The position numbers and the translations under genes are program-made. Positions 9,801 through 17,276 of a DNA stretch of 41,387 nt are shown in pieces. Origin of the DNA: an uncultured Streptococcus sp. GTDB taxonomy: Bacteria > Bacillota > Bacilli > Lactobacillales > Streptococcaceae. Below the pieces are notes generated by a model that made no database searches, was not told the DNA's origin, and was given only the letters and a program-made list of their open reading frames with translations. Location: the NCBI RefSeq assembly GCF_938020365.1, contig NZ_CALIIB010000134.1:1-41387 (forward strand). Reading direction: 5' to 3'. Each line of letters starts with the position of its first letter. Positions within the stretch are counted from its first letter, which is position 1.

Positions 9801-9845
9801 ACATTCGGCATGACTGGCCTCGTTAAGAAATATTCTCATCGTTAG
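6801..9845 (+). CDS. Cell-wall-anchored X-prolyl dipeptidyl peptidase (S15 family)
   Basis: A 1014-residue surface protein. Residues 1-27 are a signal peptide with likely cleavage in VQA/DE. A Glu/Ser/Val-rich linker reaches about residue 130. The S15 catalytic domain follows, with the nucleophile in GLSWAG (Ser441), Asp560 in LNDDN and His590 in GDHVH; the spacing of the last two equals that of lactococcal PepX. A jelly-roll type C-terminal domain ends near residue 900. A Gln/Val-rich stalk then leads to LPKTG (979-983), a hydrophobic span and the charged tail KKYSHR for sortase A. It removes Xaa-Pro dipeptides from host proline-rich peptides such as salivary proteins or collagen fragments. 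Ordinary PepX is cytoplasmic and about 760 residues, so the added ends mark the surface form described from S. gordonii. The start follows GAAAGGGG. Its promoter contains a cre-like site. Confidence 0.93.
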   Translation: MKKRGLVRLLLSVSLFAPLALGQVVQADEASQANVESKEILQTEAVAKPSEPESSVQQPAVLEVESKESSATARPEKQEEESVTAEKSVVDSEKSASSLESLPLALAQDASLVPSAVPATAKGQDLSAYTGSLSNPALADKELTLQEAVDELLKWAAVNESQLGTSAQDRVNLAKSMGMIDKEADLTARVQGSNLQTMYAVAKRLHDAYRAEKKAPLFLNGRAQPIFPYSSGAKEDKDYSYEKSDIVRFPVYVETDHDTDGDGKRDLVKAIVQLPKAVAQGDFKASTILEARPYVAGTLDENYVTLESLNLPTNGSYDMKSLHNKPAKRQPVSRMSSIDAAKKAKASDWYYYSPYEGIHDYENLNWYDYFLVRGYAFVSSAGLGTKGSEGFNTTGSDLEVEAFKNIVEWVNGKRTAYTDRTSNIEIKADWANGKVGMTGLSWAGTTTFGVATTGVEGLRTIVPAAGIASWYDYFNSQGTAYSNPPYSDLSWLSLYVSTRMLDQDDWASIWNKYADYINQLNKDQKAHGRNYSQVWRERDYTLNSGKIKTSTLLVHGLNDDNVKTKQFELMYDVLKKAGQNVKLYLHQGDHVHPAAISRGYGIKANNQDFYDLLNIWFSHYLYDVKNDVSKLPAVLAQNNYDPNKWTSYDNWKSNNRLILTAKSKRLEETISSDYAAAGIDTSKRDEAVSQASSKANMTFMTEVKEDTTIKGHIPVHFKAALAKGSGKSLQVNALLVDVSDQEFDVVGNGAASDDSKAGDFWMGSNLSNLDVKNFATTKTKYKVIAKGWLNLANPESGYTPSSSEKSIKPKVGQFHDYTMYLQPNLYMVKKGHKLALVFNTYDPSDLTIKRQYEVTFKTDSISALVPTVEASRSQKADYVASALDTEYANLPEILGKKLVAPEIREVPEYIFDRQEPQQGVPSVDSRVGRKEEQQGTTDHVQQLGSQKVVPQVQQLASQPEASQVEQAAVQQTQQAPASLPKTGSHSEKGMFYLGLVLLVSTFGMTGLVKKYSHR

Positions 9846-9858
9846 TCATTACAAGAAA

Positions 9859-9902
9859 AAAGCAGCCAAGCATTCCTGCCTAGGTAAAGATTGGCTGCTT
9901 TT
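9859..9902 (+). terminator. Terminator after the wall-anchored peptidase gene
   Basis: AAAGCAGCCAA at 9859-9869 pairs with TTGGCTGCTTTT ending at 9902. Confidence 0.85.
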
Positions 9903-9969
9903 GCCTTATCGTCTTTCAGCTGGCCTTGGCCTGCAAGTCAGAGGTGCCAGCAATATAGAGGTAGAAAGA

Positions 9970-11583
9970 ATGAAACAGTATATTCAAGATATTTTTGACC
10001 AAAGTATGGCGATTGAAAGTTTTACCCATACTAGTTCTGAACGGAAGATTGAAGCCTTTCTTCAGGAGCGGATAGGGAAGATTCCTTATTTTCAGGAGCA
10101 TCCAGAACAGTTTGGCTGCTATCAGATTCCGAATGATTTTTATGGACGCAGTGTCAACTGGGCTCTGATCAAGCGAGATACGGCTAACACCGTTATTCTT
10201 TTTCATCATCATGATACGGTGGACATTGAGGACTTTGGCAGTCTCAAAGACTGGGCTTTTGATAATCAGGCTCTCAAAGAAAAACTGCCCTCCATTTCTT
10301 CAGATTCAGATCTTTTAGCGGATATTGCCTCGGACAAATGGCAGTTTGGTCGGGGCTCTTGCGACATGAAAGCTGCTATGGCCTTGCAGCTGGGAGTGGT
10401 GGAAAGATACAGTCAGATACAATCTGGTCAGGCCAATTTGCTCTATCTGTCGGTCGGGGATGAGGAGTCCTATTCCCAAGGCATGCGGGCAGCAACAGCC
10501 TTGCTTGCTGAATTGAAGGAGCGTTTCCAGCTTCATTACCTTCTGGCTGTGGATTCTGAGCCTTTTGAGAGTCAGTCAGCGGAGGAAAAGGTCCTTCATA
10601 TAGGAACGGTCGGCAAGTTGATGCCAGTTGTCGTGACTCAGGGCATCCTTTCGCACATGAAAGAGCCACTCAAGGGGATTAATGCCCTGTCCTTGCTGGC
10701 CAAGGTTGCTGAAAAAATTGACCTCAATCCGGCTTTATCCGACATGGCCTACGGAGAACGTTCGCCCCTGCCATCATGGTCCTATCTGCGTGATTTGAAG
10801 GAAAATTATGATGTGTCAACTGTGCTTCGTGCTGCAGGCTATTTCAGCGTTCTTTATCTAGAAAAGAGTCCAAGTGAGCTGCTGGCGACCATAAAGAATC
10901 TCAGTCAGGAAGCAGTGGAGGACTTTTATCAAAACTACTGTCAGTTGCAGAAAGTCTATCAAGAAAGCAAGCTTGTACCGAAACCGCGCGTGCTGACCTA
11001 TCAAGAATTACTGCAAGAATGCCAAGAAAAAGTCGATTTTGAAGACACTTTGCAGCAAATTTATGAGGAAGCGCAACAAGCCTTGCAAGAGGGTGCCTCC
11101 TATCAAGAAATCAGCATTCAAAATATTCAAAAAGTTTTAGATTTTTACGATCGTAAGGAAGCTTTGGTGGTCTTAGCAATCGCGCCGCCTTACTACCCAT
11201 CCATGAATTGTCGCCGTCTGTCGGACAGTCCGATTAGGATTGATAAGATCGTTCAACTTTATCGAGATTATCTGGATGAAGAAGCTGGTTGTCAGCTCCA
11301 AGTGGACGAATTTTTCATGGGAATTTGTGACCTTAGTTACTGTGCCTTAGAGAAGCCTGCAGCTGAATACCAAGACCTGATTGCCAGTATGCCTGTACCT
11401 GAGAATCTCTATCATCTAGATTTCCCAGAAATTGCGGCCAATTATATCCCCGGCATCAATCTAGGTCCATGGGGCAAGGACTTGCATCAGCTGACCGAGC
11501 GTGTCTATGAGCAGGACATGCTGGAAACCATTCCCAATTTCTTGCTCTATCTGCTGGAAAATGCTCAATCTTTCAAGGTTTAA
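9970..11583 (+). CDS. M20-family metallopeptidase, RocB-like
   Basis: A 537-residue cytoplasmic protein. M20 metal sites are visible: FHHHDTVD near residue 80 (His and Asp), GRGSCDMKAAM near 130 (bridging Asp), and GDEESYSQG near 165 (catalytic Glu pair). The length and the long central and C-terminal parts resemble the RocB 'arginine utilisation' group more than ArgE or DapE. The frame is open from 9901, but the ATG at 9970 follows an AGAGG-like site, and the upstream part overlaps the previous terminator, so 9970 is chosen. The actual substrate is not known; deacylation or hydrolysis of an N-acylated or dipeptide amino acid is the family expectation. No arginine genes are nearby, so the RocB name should not be read as function. 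Probably transcribed alone. Confidence 0.82.
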   Translation: MKQYIQDIFDQSMAIESFTHTSSERKIEAFLQERIGKIPYFQEHPEQFGCYQIPNDFYGRSVNWALIKRDTANTVILFHHHDTVDIEDFGSLKDWAFDNQALKEKLPSISSDSDLLADIASDKWQFGRGSCDMKAAMALQLGVVERYSQIQSGQANLLYLSVGDEESYSQGMRAATALLAELKERFQLHYLLAVDSEPFESQSAEEKVLHIGTVGKLMPVVVTQGILSHMKEPLKGINALSLLAKVAEKIDLNPALSDMAYGERSPLPSWSYLRDLKENYDVSTVLRAAGYFSVLYLEKSPSELLATIKNLSQEAVEDFYQNYCQLQKVYQESKLVPKPRVLTYQELLQECQEKVDFEDTLQQIYEEAQQALQEGASYQEISIQNIQKVLDFYDRKEALVVLAIAPPYYPSMNCRRLSDSPIRIDKIVQLYRDYLDEEAGCQLQVDEFFMGICDLSYCALEKPAAEYQDLIASMPVPENLYHLDFPEIAANYIPGINLGPWGKDLHQLTERVYEQDMLETIPNFLLYLLENAQSFKV

Positions 11584-11635
11584 AGGATGGTTCTTCCTTG
11601 TTTTAAAGCAAAATCCGAACTTTTTCGCTAGTTTC

Positions 11636-11664
11636 TAGACAAATGGCTTTTAGGATAGTATAAT
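11636..11664 (+). promoter_or_regulatory. Promoter of the ABC transporter pair
   Basis: TAGACA at 11636-11641, a 17-bp spacer, TATAAT at 11659-11664. The ribosome site AAAGGAG follows shortly before the ATG at 11694. Confidence 0.75.
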
Positions 11665-11693
11665 AACCTCAAAACATAGCAAAGGAGATTCTC

Positions 11694-12437
11694 ATGATTG
11701 AATTTAGAGATGTTACAAAAGACTATGATGGTAAGCTGGCGCTTAACCATCTGAATCTGACCCTGGAAAGCGGTGAGATTGTCGGTCTGATCGGTCACAA
11801 TGGAGCGGGTAAGTCAACAACCATTAAATCCCTGGTCAGCGTCATCAATCCGACGCAGGGACAAATTTTTGTGGACGGCAAAGAGCTATCCAGTAATCGT
11901 CTAGAAATTAAGAAAAAAATCGGCTATGTAGCTGATTCTCCTGATCTTTTCTTGCGCCTGACAGCCAATGAATTTTGGGAGCTAGTGGCGACTTCCTACG
12001 ATATGACTACGGCAGAAGTAGAGGCTCGTTTGGGTGAATTGCTGGCTATCTTTGACTTTGCTAGCCATCGTTATGAAGTAATTGAGTCGTTTTCACACGG
12101 TATGCGGCAGAAGGTCTTTGTCATTGGTGCCCTTTTGTCTGATCCAGATATCTGGGTCTTGGATGAGCCTTTGACGGGCTTGGATCCTCAGGCAGCTTTT
12201 GATCTCAAGCAGATGATGCGTGAGCATGCTAACAAGGGAAATACAGTTCTGTTTTCAACCCACGTGTTAGAAGTGGCTGAGCAGCTATGCGACAAGATTG
12301 CCATTCTCAAAAAAGGAGAGCTGATATTCTACGGAACGGTTGAAGACCTAAAAGCCCAGCATCCAGACCAGTCCCTCGAAACCATCTATCTAGGTCTGGC
12401 TGGCCGCAGAGAAGAGGTGAGTTCAGATGCGCCTTAA
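11694..12437 (+). CDS. ABC transporter ATP-binding protein
   Basis: A single nucleotide-binding domain of 247 residues. Walker A is GHNGAGKST near residue 35, the signature is SHGMRQK near residue 140, Walker B with the catalytic Glu is VLDEPLTGLD near 160, and the switch His is in STHVLEVAE near 193. It energises the permease encoded by the next gene, which overlaps it by 11 bp, indicating translational coupling. The sequence belongs to the broad ABC-2/drug-and-bacteriocin exporter branch (CcmA/EcsA/YthP-like). The cargo cannot be told from the sequence. No sensor kinase, peptide gene or immunity gene lies nearby, so I do not call it a bacteriocin exporter. Confidence 0.9.
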   Translation: MIEFRDVTKDYDGKLALNHLNLTLESGEIVGLIGHNGAGKSTTIKSLVSVINPTQGQIFVDGKELSSNRLEIKKKIGYVADSPDLFLRLTANEFWELVATSYDMTTAEVEARLGELLAIFDFASHRYEVIESFSHGMRQKVFVIGALLSDPDIWVLDEPLTGLDPQAAFDLKQMMREHANKGNTVLFSTHVLEVAEQLCDKIAILKKGELIFYGTVEDLKAQHPDQSLETIYLGLAGRREEVSSDAP

Positions 12438-14067
12438 AGCGATTAAAAAATTAGTTGATATCAATATTCTCTATGCTATCCAAGCTTCGCAGTTGCAGCA
12501 ATACCGCAAGAAGCAGGAAAAAAATCCAGAGGTCAAAGTCAATGTCTCCCTGAAGGCTATTCGAATGTACTTGATTTTGGGGTTGGTCTACCTGTTCTTA
12601 TTTGGTATCATGAGTGCTTTCAATCACATGGTGGGCAATCCGGGACATTTTGCCAATATGGTCTCCATATTTGCTGTATTCTCCATGTCGCAGGGCTTCC
12701 TCGTTTTCTATAATGTCTTCTATGAAAGCAAGGACTTGCAGTCCTATCGGCCCTATGCCTTTAGTGAGTCAGAAATCATTGTTGGCAAGAGCATCTCTGT
12801 TGTCCTGACTCTCTTGATTGCGATTCTGCCCATGTATAGCTATTTCATCGTGCTAGCTCTTCAAGGTGGAAATCCCTTAGTCGGCCTGCCTATGGCCTTG
12901 ATTTCGATTGTCATTTTAAGCTCAGTTATAACCTTTATCATTTTGATTTTGGTGCACTTTATCACTAAGACAGCTTTCTTTAGAAAGTATAAGACTATTC
13001 TATCCAATGTGATTCTAGGGCTGGTTTCCCTTGGTTCGGTAGGACTCTATATCTTTATCAATCAAATGAACAGTCGTAGTATCGCCAGCAATACAGTAGC
13101 CACACCTTATTTCCCGCCCGTTGTAGCCTTTTACGACTTTATCATCAATCCTCTTAGCTTGTCAGCAATTTTAGGAATTCTAGTTTGGCTTGCCGTGGCG
13201 GTTCTGCTCTTCCTGGTGGTTAAGTTCAAGGTCATACCAGAATTTTATGAAGCAGCCTTGATGACAGGAGCAGCAAGTGGCAAACGTGAGCGGGTGCACG
13301 ATATCAATATGGACGAGGCCAAGAATTTCAAGAAGTTCGTCTGGCGCTACCATATTCGGCTGCTGAGTGAAGGTTCGGTCATCTTGCAGGCTCTCTTTAT
13401 GTCAGCACTGATTCCTTACATCATCATTTTTAGTATGGTCATGGGAGCAATCAATGCAGGTCTGGATGTTAGCCCGTTCTTGATTCCACGATTTTTGCTT
13501 CCGCTTAGCTTCCTATCTATGTTTATCGCTACCCTCAATTCGGGTGGGAATAATCTGACCTCTATTGGTTTATCCTTAGAGCGGGAAAATTTTGATTATC
13601 TGAAGGTCTTACCTTTTGAGCTCAGAAAATATGTTCGTCTCAAATTTTGGTATCTCTTTGCTATTCAGTCCATTCTACCAGTGATTCTTCTTTTGGTGAC
13701 TAGTCTTATCTTTCATGTTCATTTGGTGACGTTTCTGGTTATGCTGCTGGTTTGGTTTATGGCCAGTCTAGCTTGGAGCGCTTGGGACTATCATCGGGAT
13801 TATAAGCATTTGGTGACCAACTGGTCCAATGTCAACGAGCTGATGACTCGAGATAATAGTATGGGTAAGACCCTATTGGCACTAGCCTTTACCATTGGAG
13901 TGATGATCGTGATTGGCGTTCTCTATGCGATTTCATACTTCCTGACTCTCGCAGTTCTCTATCTCCTTTCAGTTCTGCTGATTTTGATTTGTGGACTTGT
14001 TTCTTATCTGATCTATCGCTATTATATGAAAAAACTTGATAGCGAAATTGCTAGTTTCAATTGCTAA
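12427..14067 (+). CDS. ABC-2 type transporter permease
   Basis: A 546-residue membrane protein with about twelve hydrophobic segments. The N-terminal part (first about 55 residues) is charged and basic, followed by spans such as MYLILGLVYLFLFG. A cytoplasmic charged stretch near residues 275-300 (GKRERVHD) splits the two membrane halves. The C terminus ends in a pair of strongly hydrophobic helices. It starts at an ATG 11 bp inside the ATPase gene, downstream of GAGGTGA. Large two-half permeases of this type pair with a single ATPase as a homodimer complex. Export is likely, but substrate and direction are inference. A clear terminator follows at 14079-14126. Confidence 0.83.
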   Translation: MRLKAIKKLVDINILYAIQASQLQQYRKKQEKNPEVKVNVSLKAIRMYLILGLVYLFLFGIMSAFNHMVGNPGHFANMVSIFAVFSMSQGFLVFYNVFYESKDLQSYRPYAFSESEIIVGKSISVVLTLLIAILPMYSYFIVLALQGGNPLVGLPMALISIVILSSVITFIILILVHFITKTAFFRKYKTILSNVILGLVSLGSVGLYIFINQMNSRSIASNTVATPYFPPVVAFYDFIINPLSLSAILGILVWLAVAVLLFLVVKFKVIPEFYEAALMTGAASGKRERVHDINMDEAKNFKKFVWRYHIRLLSEGSVILQALFMSALIPYIIIFSMVMGAINAGLDVSPFLIPRFLLPLSFLSMFIATLNSGGNNLTSIGLSLERENFDYLKVLPFELRKYVRLKFWYLFAIQSILPVILLLVTSLIFHVHLVTFLVMLLVWFMASLAWSAWDYHRDYKHLVTNWSNVNELMTRDNSMGKTLLALAFTIGVMIVIGVLYAISYFLTLAVLYLLSVLLILICGLVSYLIYRYYMKKLDSEIASFNC

Positions 14068-14078
14068 TTGACCATAAT

Positions 14079-14126
14079 AAAAAGCTTAGCAGCGAGGTTA
14101 CTTGATACCTTGTTTCTAAGCTTTTT
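14079..14126. terminator. Terminator between the ABC permease and CPBP genes
   Basis: AAAAAGCTTAG at 14079-14089 pairs with CTAAGCTTTTT at 14116-14126. A-run and T-run flank it, so it may serve both convergent genes. Confidence 0.85.
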
Positions 14127-14186
14127 AGTTGCGATTTATTTTATAGTTTTCCGATATAAACTGTATGTCAGCTGATTTTTATCCTT

Positions 14187-14945
14187 TTAAGAACGCCAGT
14201 TAATCAAGACATACATTAAGCTGGAGCCAAACATATCCGCCAAGGCGTGCATGAGAAAGAAAGGCAGGAGGTTCTTGACCTTGTACTTGTAAAGAAAATA
14301 GTAGAAGAGACCATAGACCACTCCGATAACCAAGGCCCAGAGCATTCCTTGATAAGTATGGAAAGAAATCCGAATGATGGTAGAGTAGGCCAGTGCCCAC
14401 CACTTATACCTATCCTTGACTGAGGTCATAAGACCCAGAAAGAAGAATTCCTCATAGAAACCATTGAGAAGTCCGTAGAGGATGGCCATAGGTGTCAGAT
14501 CAGCAAATTTCCGGAAGATTTCCAGTAAATCTATATAAGCCCAGAGGGTTGGATCAAAGTAATTATATTCGCCACTCAGCGTCATCACGATATCGCCAAA
14601 GAATCCTACTGCAGCGAAAATCAGAGGTGTCCAGAGCAGAACCGACCAGGTCAGACGGATGGGAAGCTGCTTAAAGTCAAAGCGCCTCAGCAGAAGATAG
14701 AGAATGGTCAAGACCAGCATCAGTAGCTGAAGATTGAAATTGCTTGAGAATGCTGCACCTTCGCTAGCTGTATTGGCCACCGTTTCAGTAGTTGCTGTCG
14801 TCGCTGTTGTTGCAAAGCTAGCTAGGTAAAGCTCAGTTGATCGGTAGATGAACTGACCAAACATGAGCAGAGTAATCACAAGAATATCGAACCATTTCAG
14901 CTCTTTCAGAGGCTGCGATGGGCGGATTTTTGATAAAACAGTCAT
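14187..14945 (-). CDS. CPBP-family intramembrane protein (CAAX protease-like)
   Basis: A 252-residue protein with several membrane spans. The CPBP/Abi region lies in the C-terminal half: motif 1 is YEEFFFLGL, then SFHTYQG, then a final HALADMF. The Glu pair and the two histidines expected for the metal site are present, but the Arg normally ending motif 1 (EExxxR) is replaced by Leu. Streptococcal members include proteins tied to bacteriocin immunity, but no bacteriocin genes are nearby, so the role is open. The frame is open to 14975; the ATG at 14945 follows GGAAGG with good spacing and is preferred. The upstream leader contains a 6-bp hairpin (14963-14982). Expressed convergently to the ABC transporter genes. 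Confidence 0.82.
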   Translation of the reverse strand: MTVLSKIRPSQPLKELKWFDILVITLLMFGQFIYRSTELYLASFATTATTATTETVANTASEGAAFSSNFNLQLLMLVLTILYLLLRRFDFKQLPIRLTWSVLLWTPLIFAAVGFFGDIVMTLSGEYNYFDPTLWAYIDLLEIFRKFADLTPMAILYGLLNGFYEEFFFLGLMTSVKDRYKWWALAYSTIIRISFHTYQGMLWALVIGVVYGLFYYFLYKYKVKNLLPFFLMHALADMFGSSLMYVLINWRS

Positions 14946-15109
14946 TCGTTTTCCTTCCATGACTGGCAGATTCATTTGCCAGAGATCTTCTTTTCTATCC
15001 TTATCTTAGCAGAAAAAGCTTAAATTTTTATTATTTCAAAGCTCTTACTTTTGAGAGGTGGTTAGTGCAGACCTGTTGCAGGCTTGGTTGAAGAGCTGGC
15101 TTATGCTAT

Positions 15110-15136
15110 AGAAAAAACTGCTTGAAAAGCAGTTTT
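15110..15136 (-). terminator. Terminator of the DUF1836-hlyIII pair
   Basis: AAAACTGCTT at 15114-15123 pairs with AAGCAGTTTT at 15127-15136 around a GAA loop. On the minus strand a run of T follows. It overlaps the stop codon of the hemolysin III-type gene. Confidence 0.85.
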
Positions 15137-15782
15137 ACATAAAATAGACAATTGCTAGGTATTGGAGAGCAGAAGCGGCTAGGATGAAGAGGTGCCAAAT
15201 CATGTGGAAGTAGGGCTTCTTTTTGGCATAAAAACCAGCGCCGACTGTGTAGCAAAGACCGCCTGCTAGCATGAGTCCCCAAAACACTGGTCCAGTTTGT
15301 CCGATAATTTGCGGGATGATAAAGATCACCAGCCAACCCATAATTAGATAGAGGGCTAGGCTGAATTTCTCATTAACCTTCTTAGCAAAGATTTTGTAGA
15401 GAATACCAAAGATGGTCGTGCCCCACTGAATCGCGATAATCAGATAGCCCCGCCAGTCATTCATGAGTGAAAGGACGACAGGTGTATAACTGCCTGCGAT
15501 AGCGATGTAGATCATGGAGTGGTCAATAATCCGCAGGATGTATTTGTGGGTAGAGCCGTAGGACATGGAGTGGTAAATGGTAGAAGAAAGAAACATGAGG
15601 AAAAGGCTAATGACAAAGATAGAAGTGCCAACAGCAGAAACGAGGCCATGCCCTTCATAACTGTAAATAGCAGAGATGGGCAGGAGAATCAGCATTAAAA
15701 CAGCTCCGACGGCATGGGTGACAGCGTTGGCAATTTCCTCTCCAAAAGAGAGTTGTTTACTGAGTTTAAGCGCGTAGTTCAT
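15135..15782 (-). CDS. Hemolysin III-type (PAQR/YqfA) membrane protein
   Basis: A 215-residue protein with seven predicted membrane spans. PAQR/HlyIII signature residues are visible: ANAVTHAVGA near residue 20, SSTIYHSMS near 67, DHSMIYIAIAGSYTPV near 85, and HMIWHLFILAAS near 190, with the two C-terminal histidines. In the family these Ser, Asp and His residues form a metal site. The name hemolysin III comes from one Bacillus cereus protein; most members are not shown to be toxins and may act in membrane lipid homeostasis. The start at 15782 follows AAGGAGG. The gene overlaps the end of the upstream DUF1836 gene by 17 bp, so translation is likely coupled, which suggests the regulator controls this protein. 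Confidence 0.88.
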   Translation of the reverse strand: MNYALKLSKQLSFGEEIANAVTHAVGAVLMLILLPISAIYSYEGHGLVSAVGTSIFVISLFLMFLSSTIYHSMSYGSTHKYILRIIDHSMIYIAIAGSYTPVVLSLMNDWRGYLIIAIQWGTTIFGILYKIFAKKVNEKFSLALYLIMGWLVIFIIPQIIGQTGPVFWGLMLAGGLCYTVGAGFYAKKKPYFHMIWHLFILAASALQYLAIVYFM

Positions 15783-16227
15783 CGTTATCGGCCTCCTTTT
15801 CGGGTACTTGGATAAAAGCAAGGGTTTGCTGGTAGAGTTTTAAGGTCTGACAGGCACTGGCAATGATCGGAGTCACTTCAAGCTTCCGTCCGTTCATATA
15901 ATCCACAAAGTCATTGTAGAGCTCTTCAGACTGGGTCTCGCCATTGAGCATATCTAAAGTAGCAGCAATATCTTGAATAGAAAAAACAGTTTTCAAGCTT
16001 GTAATAGCAATCAAGCGGGCAACTTGCTGGCGATTGTATTTTTTCTTTAGAGGTTTTTCAAGGTAGCCATGTTTGACATAATTATTGATCATGGATGCCG
16101 TCAAGCCTTTGTCGGATGCAGTAAAAGCTGGCTTGCAGACCTTGTTGACGTAGAGCAGGACTTGGTCCAGATACAGGTCAAGAACAGGCAATTCATCCCA
16201 TCTCGGGAACAGATTTTTTGTTTCCAA
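15766..16227 (-). CDS. DUF1836-domain protein, probable transcription regulator
   Basis: A 153-residue protein recognised as DUF1836. The middle (SMINNYVKHGYLEKPLKKKY, residues about 45-64, then QQVARLIAI) looks like a MerR-type winged helix, with a helical C-terminal region that may mediate dimerisation. The only start that keeps the conserved N terminus is TTG at 16227, with a weak AGAAAG 8 bp upstream. Its promoter carries a perfect 12-bp inverted repeat over the -10, as expected of an autorepressor. Its 3' end overlaps the hlyIII-type gene by 17 bp. No effector is known. The regulatory role is inferred from fold resemblance, operator and gene pairing. Confidence 0.78.
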   Translation of the reverse strand: METKNLFPRWDELPVLDLYLDQVLLYVNKVCKPAFTASDKGLTASMINNYVKHGYLEKPLKKKYNRQQVARLIAITSLKTVFSIQDIAATLDMLNGETQSEELYNDFVDYMNGRKLEVTPIIASACQTLKLYQQTLAFIQVPEKEADNDELRA

Positions 16228-16240
16228 ATTTTAAACTTTC

Positions 16241-16269
16241 TAATATCTAGTTTTGATAACTAGATATTA
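16241..16269. promoter_or_regulatory. Perfect inverted repeat, candidate operator for the DUF1836 protein
   Basis: TAATATCTAGTT (16241-16252), a 5-bp centre TTGAT, and AACTAGATATTA (16258-16269): both arms match exactly. It covers the predicted -10 and transcription start of the minus-strand pair, with no T-run, so an operator is more likely than a terminator. Confidence 0.7.
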
Positions 16270-16292
16270 TCATTTTTGAAAATTAAAGTCAA
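16264..16292 (-). promoter_or_regulatory. Promoter of the DUF1836-hlyIII pair
   Basis: Minus-strand TTGACT (complement of 16287-16292), a 17-bp spacer, TAATAT (complement of 16264-16269). The -10 is the outer end of the palindrome. Confidence 0.72.
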
Positions 16293-16317
16293 GAATAAAT
16301 CCAATTAGTCCAAAATT

Positions 16318-16326
16318 TGCTATAAT
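16318..16326 (+). promoter_or_regulatory. Extended -10 promoter of yaaA
   Basis: TGCTATAAT at 16318-16326, a full extended -10 with no good -35. The yaaA ATG lies 57 bp downstream. Confidence 0.6.
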
Positions 16327-16382
16327 CATGAGTAGGGAAAACAGGAAAATGGACTCAGAATCCAAGATGAGAAAGGGAAAAT

Positions 16383-17111
16383 ATGAAGATTTTAATTCCG
16401 ACTGCCAAAGAAATGAATGAAAATCAGAGCTCGCTGGGGCGCTCCCAATTGACGCCTAAAAGCAAAATCATAATAGAAGAGCTATTAAAACACTCAGCTA
16501 AAGAGCTGGAAAAATTATACAAAATCAGTCCGCAAATGGCTGAAATAGAATACCAGCGAATTCAAAACCTGAGCAAGAATGAAGCGGAGACCTATCCAGC
16601 CTTGCACTTATTTGACGGGCTTATGTATCGCAATATCAAGCGAAAAGATTGGACACAAGAGGAGAGTTTCTATATTCAAGACCATTTGCTGTTAACTTCT
16701 AGTCTATATGGAGTTATTCCTGCCCTGAGTCCGATTGCCCCTCATCGGCTGGACTTTTTGGTGGCGCTAAAGCCCAATGGTCAAACGCTGAAAAAATTTT
16801 GGCGGGAAGAGTATACAAAAGCGGTAGCGGATGAAGATATGCTGCTTTCGCTCTTGTCCAGTGAATTTGAGGATGTTTTTGATAAATCCGTCAGAGAGAA
16901 GATGCTTCGGTTCAAGTTTTTAGAAGAAAAATCTGGCAAACTTAAAAGTCATTCTACTATTTCTAAAAAAGCGCGTGGGCAGTTTTTGACTGCTTTGATG
17001 GAAGCCCAGATTGATAATCTTGAGCAGATCAAACAGCTCTCTTTTGCAGGTTTTACCTATCGAGCAGATCTTTCAGATGATAAAGAATTAGTTTTTGTAA
17101 AAGAAGAATAA
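16383..17111 (+). CDS. yaaA: Peroxide-stress protein YaaA family (UPF0246)
   Basis: A 242-residue cytoplasmic protein of the YaaA family. The conserved opening MKILIPTAKEM, the AETYPALHLFDGLMYRNI region and the LYGVIPALSPIAPHRLDF region (near residue 115-130) are diagnostic. In E. coli YaaA lowers intracellular free iron and limits oxidative damage under H2O2 stress, and binds DNA. That role would suit a streptococcus that makes H2O2, for example through the GlpO encoded nearby, but this link is inference. The ATG at 16383 lies after a GAAAGGG-like site. Transcription likely ends in the hairpin of the repeat that begins 7 bp after the stop codon. Confidence 0.9.
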   Translation: MKILIPTAKEMNENQSSLGRSQLTPKSKIIIEELLKHSAKELEKLYKISPQMAEIEYQRIQNLSKNEAETYPALHLFDGLMYRNIKRKDWTQEESFYIQDHLLLTSSLYGVIPALSPIAPHRLDFLVALKPNGQTLKKFWREEYTKAVADEDMLLSLLSSEFEDVFDKSVREKMLRFKFLEEKSGKLKSHSTISKKARGQFLTALMEAQIDNLEQIKQLSFAGFTYRADLSDDKELVFVKEE

Positions 17112-17117
17112 GAAAAG

Positions 17118-17276
17118 GAGGCTGGGACAAAAGTCCGACCTCAAATATAGAAAGCGAACAAAACTAGTTTTCTGGTAATCAGAATTCTGCTTTGTTCGCT
17201 TTTCGCATTTAATTATAGATTTGAAGGGCTTAATAATTAAGATTTTTAAAAATTGAAATATTTTTGTCCCAAACTC
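17118..17276 (+). repeat. 159-bp GAGGCTGGGAC intergenic repeat, copy A
   Basis: Starts with GAGGCTGGGACAAAA and ends with the near-complement TTTTTGTCCCAAACTC, so it has terminal inverted repeats of about 15 bp. Inside are a hairpin at 17118-17142, a perfect 12-bp stem AAAGCGAACAAA / TTTGTTCGCTTT (17151-17162, 17191-17202) and a CAGAATTCTG palindrome (17180-17189). The internal stem with its following T-run probably terminates yaaA. A second copy of the end (GTCCCAGACTC) follows at 17300-17310. It resembles streptococcal MITE-like repeats rather than BOX or RUP. Confidence 0.75.

Noticed and set aside
11694..14067. Bacteriocin export and immunity locus (ABC pair plus CPBP protein)
   Set aside because: There is no precursor peptide with a double-glycine leader, no peptidase-domain ABC protein and no two-component system nearby; the CPBP gene is convergent and separated by a terminator.
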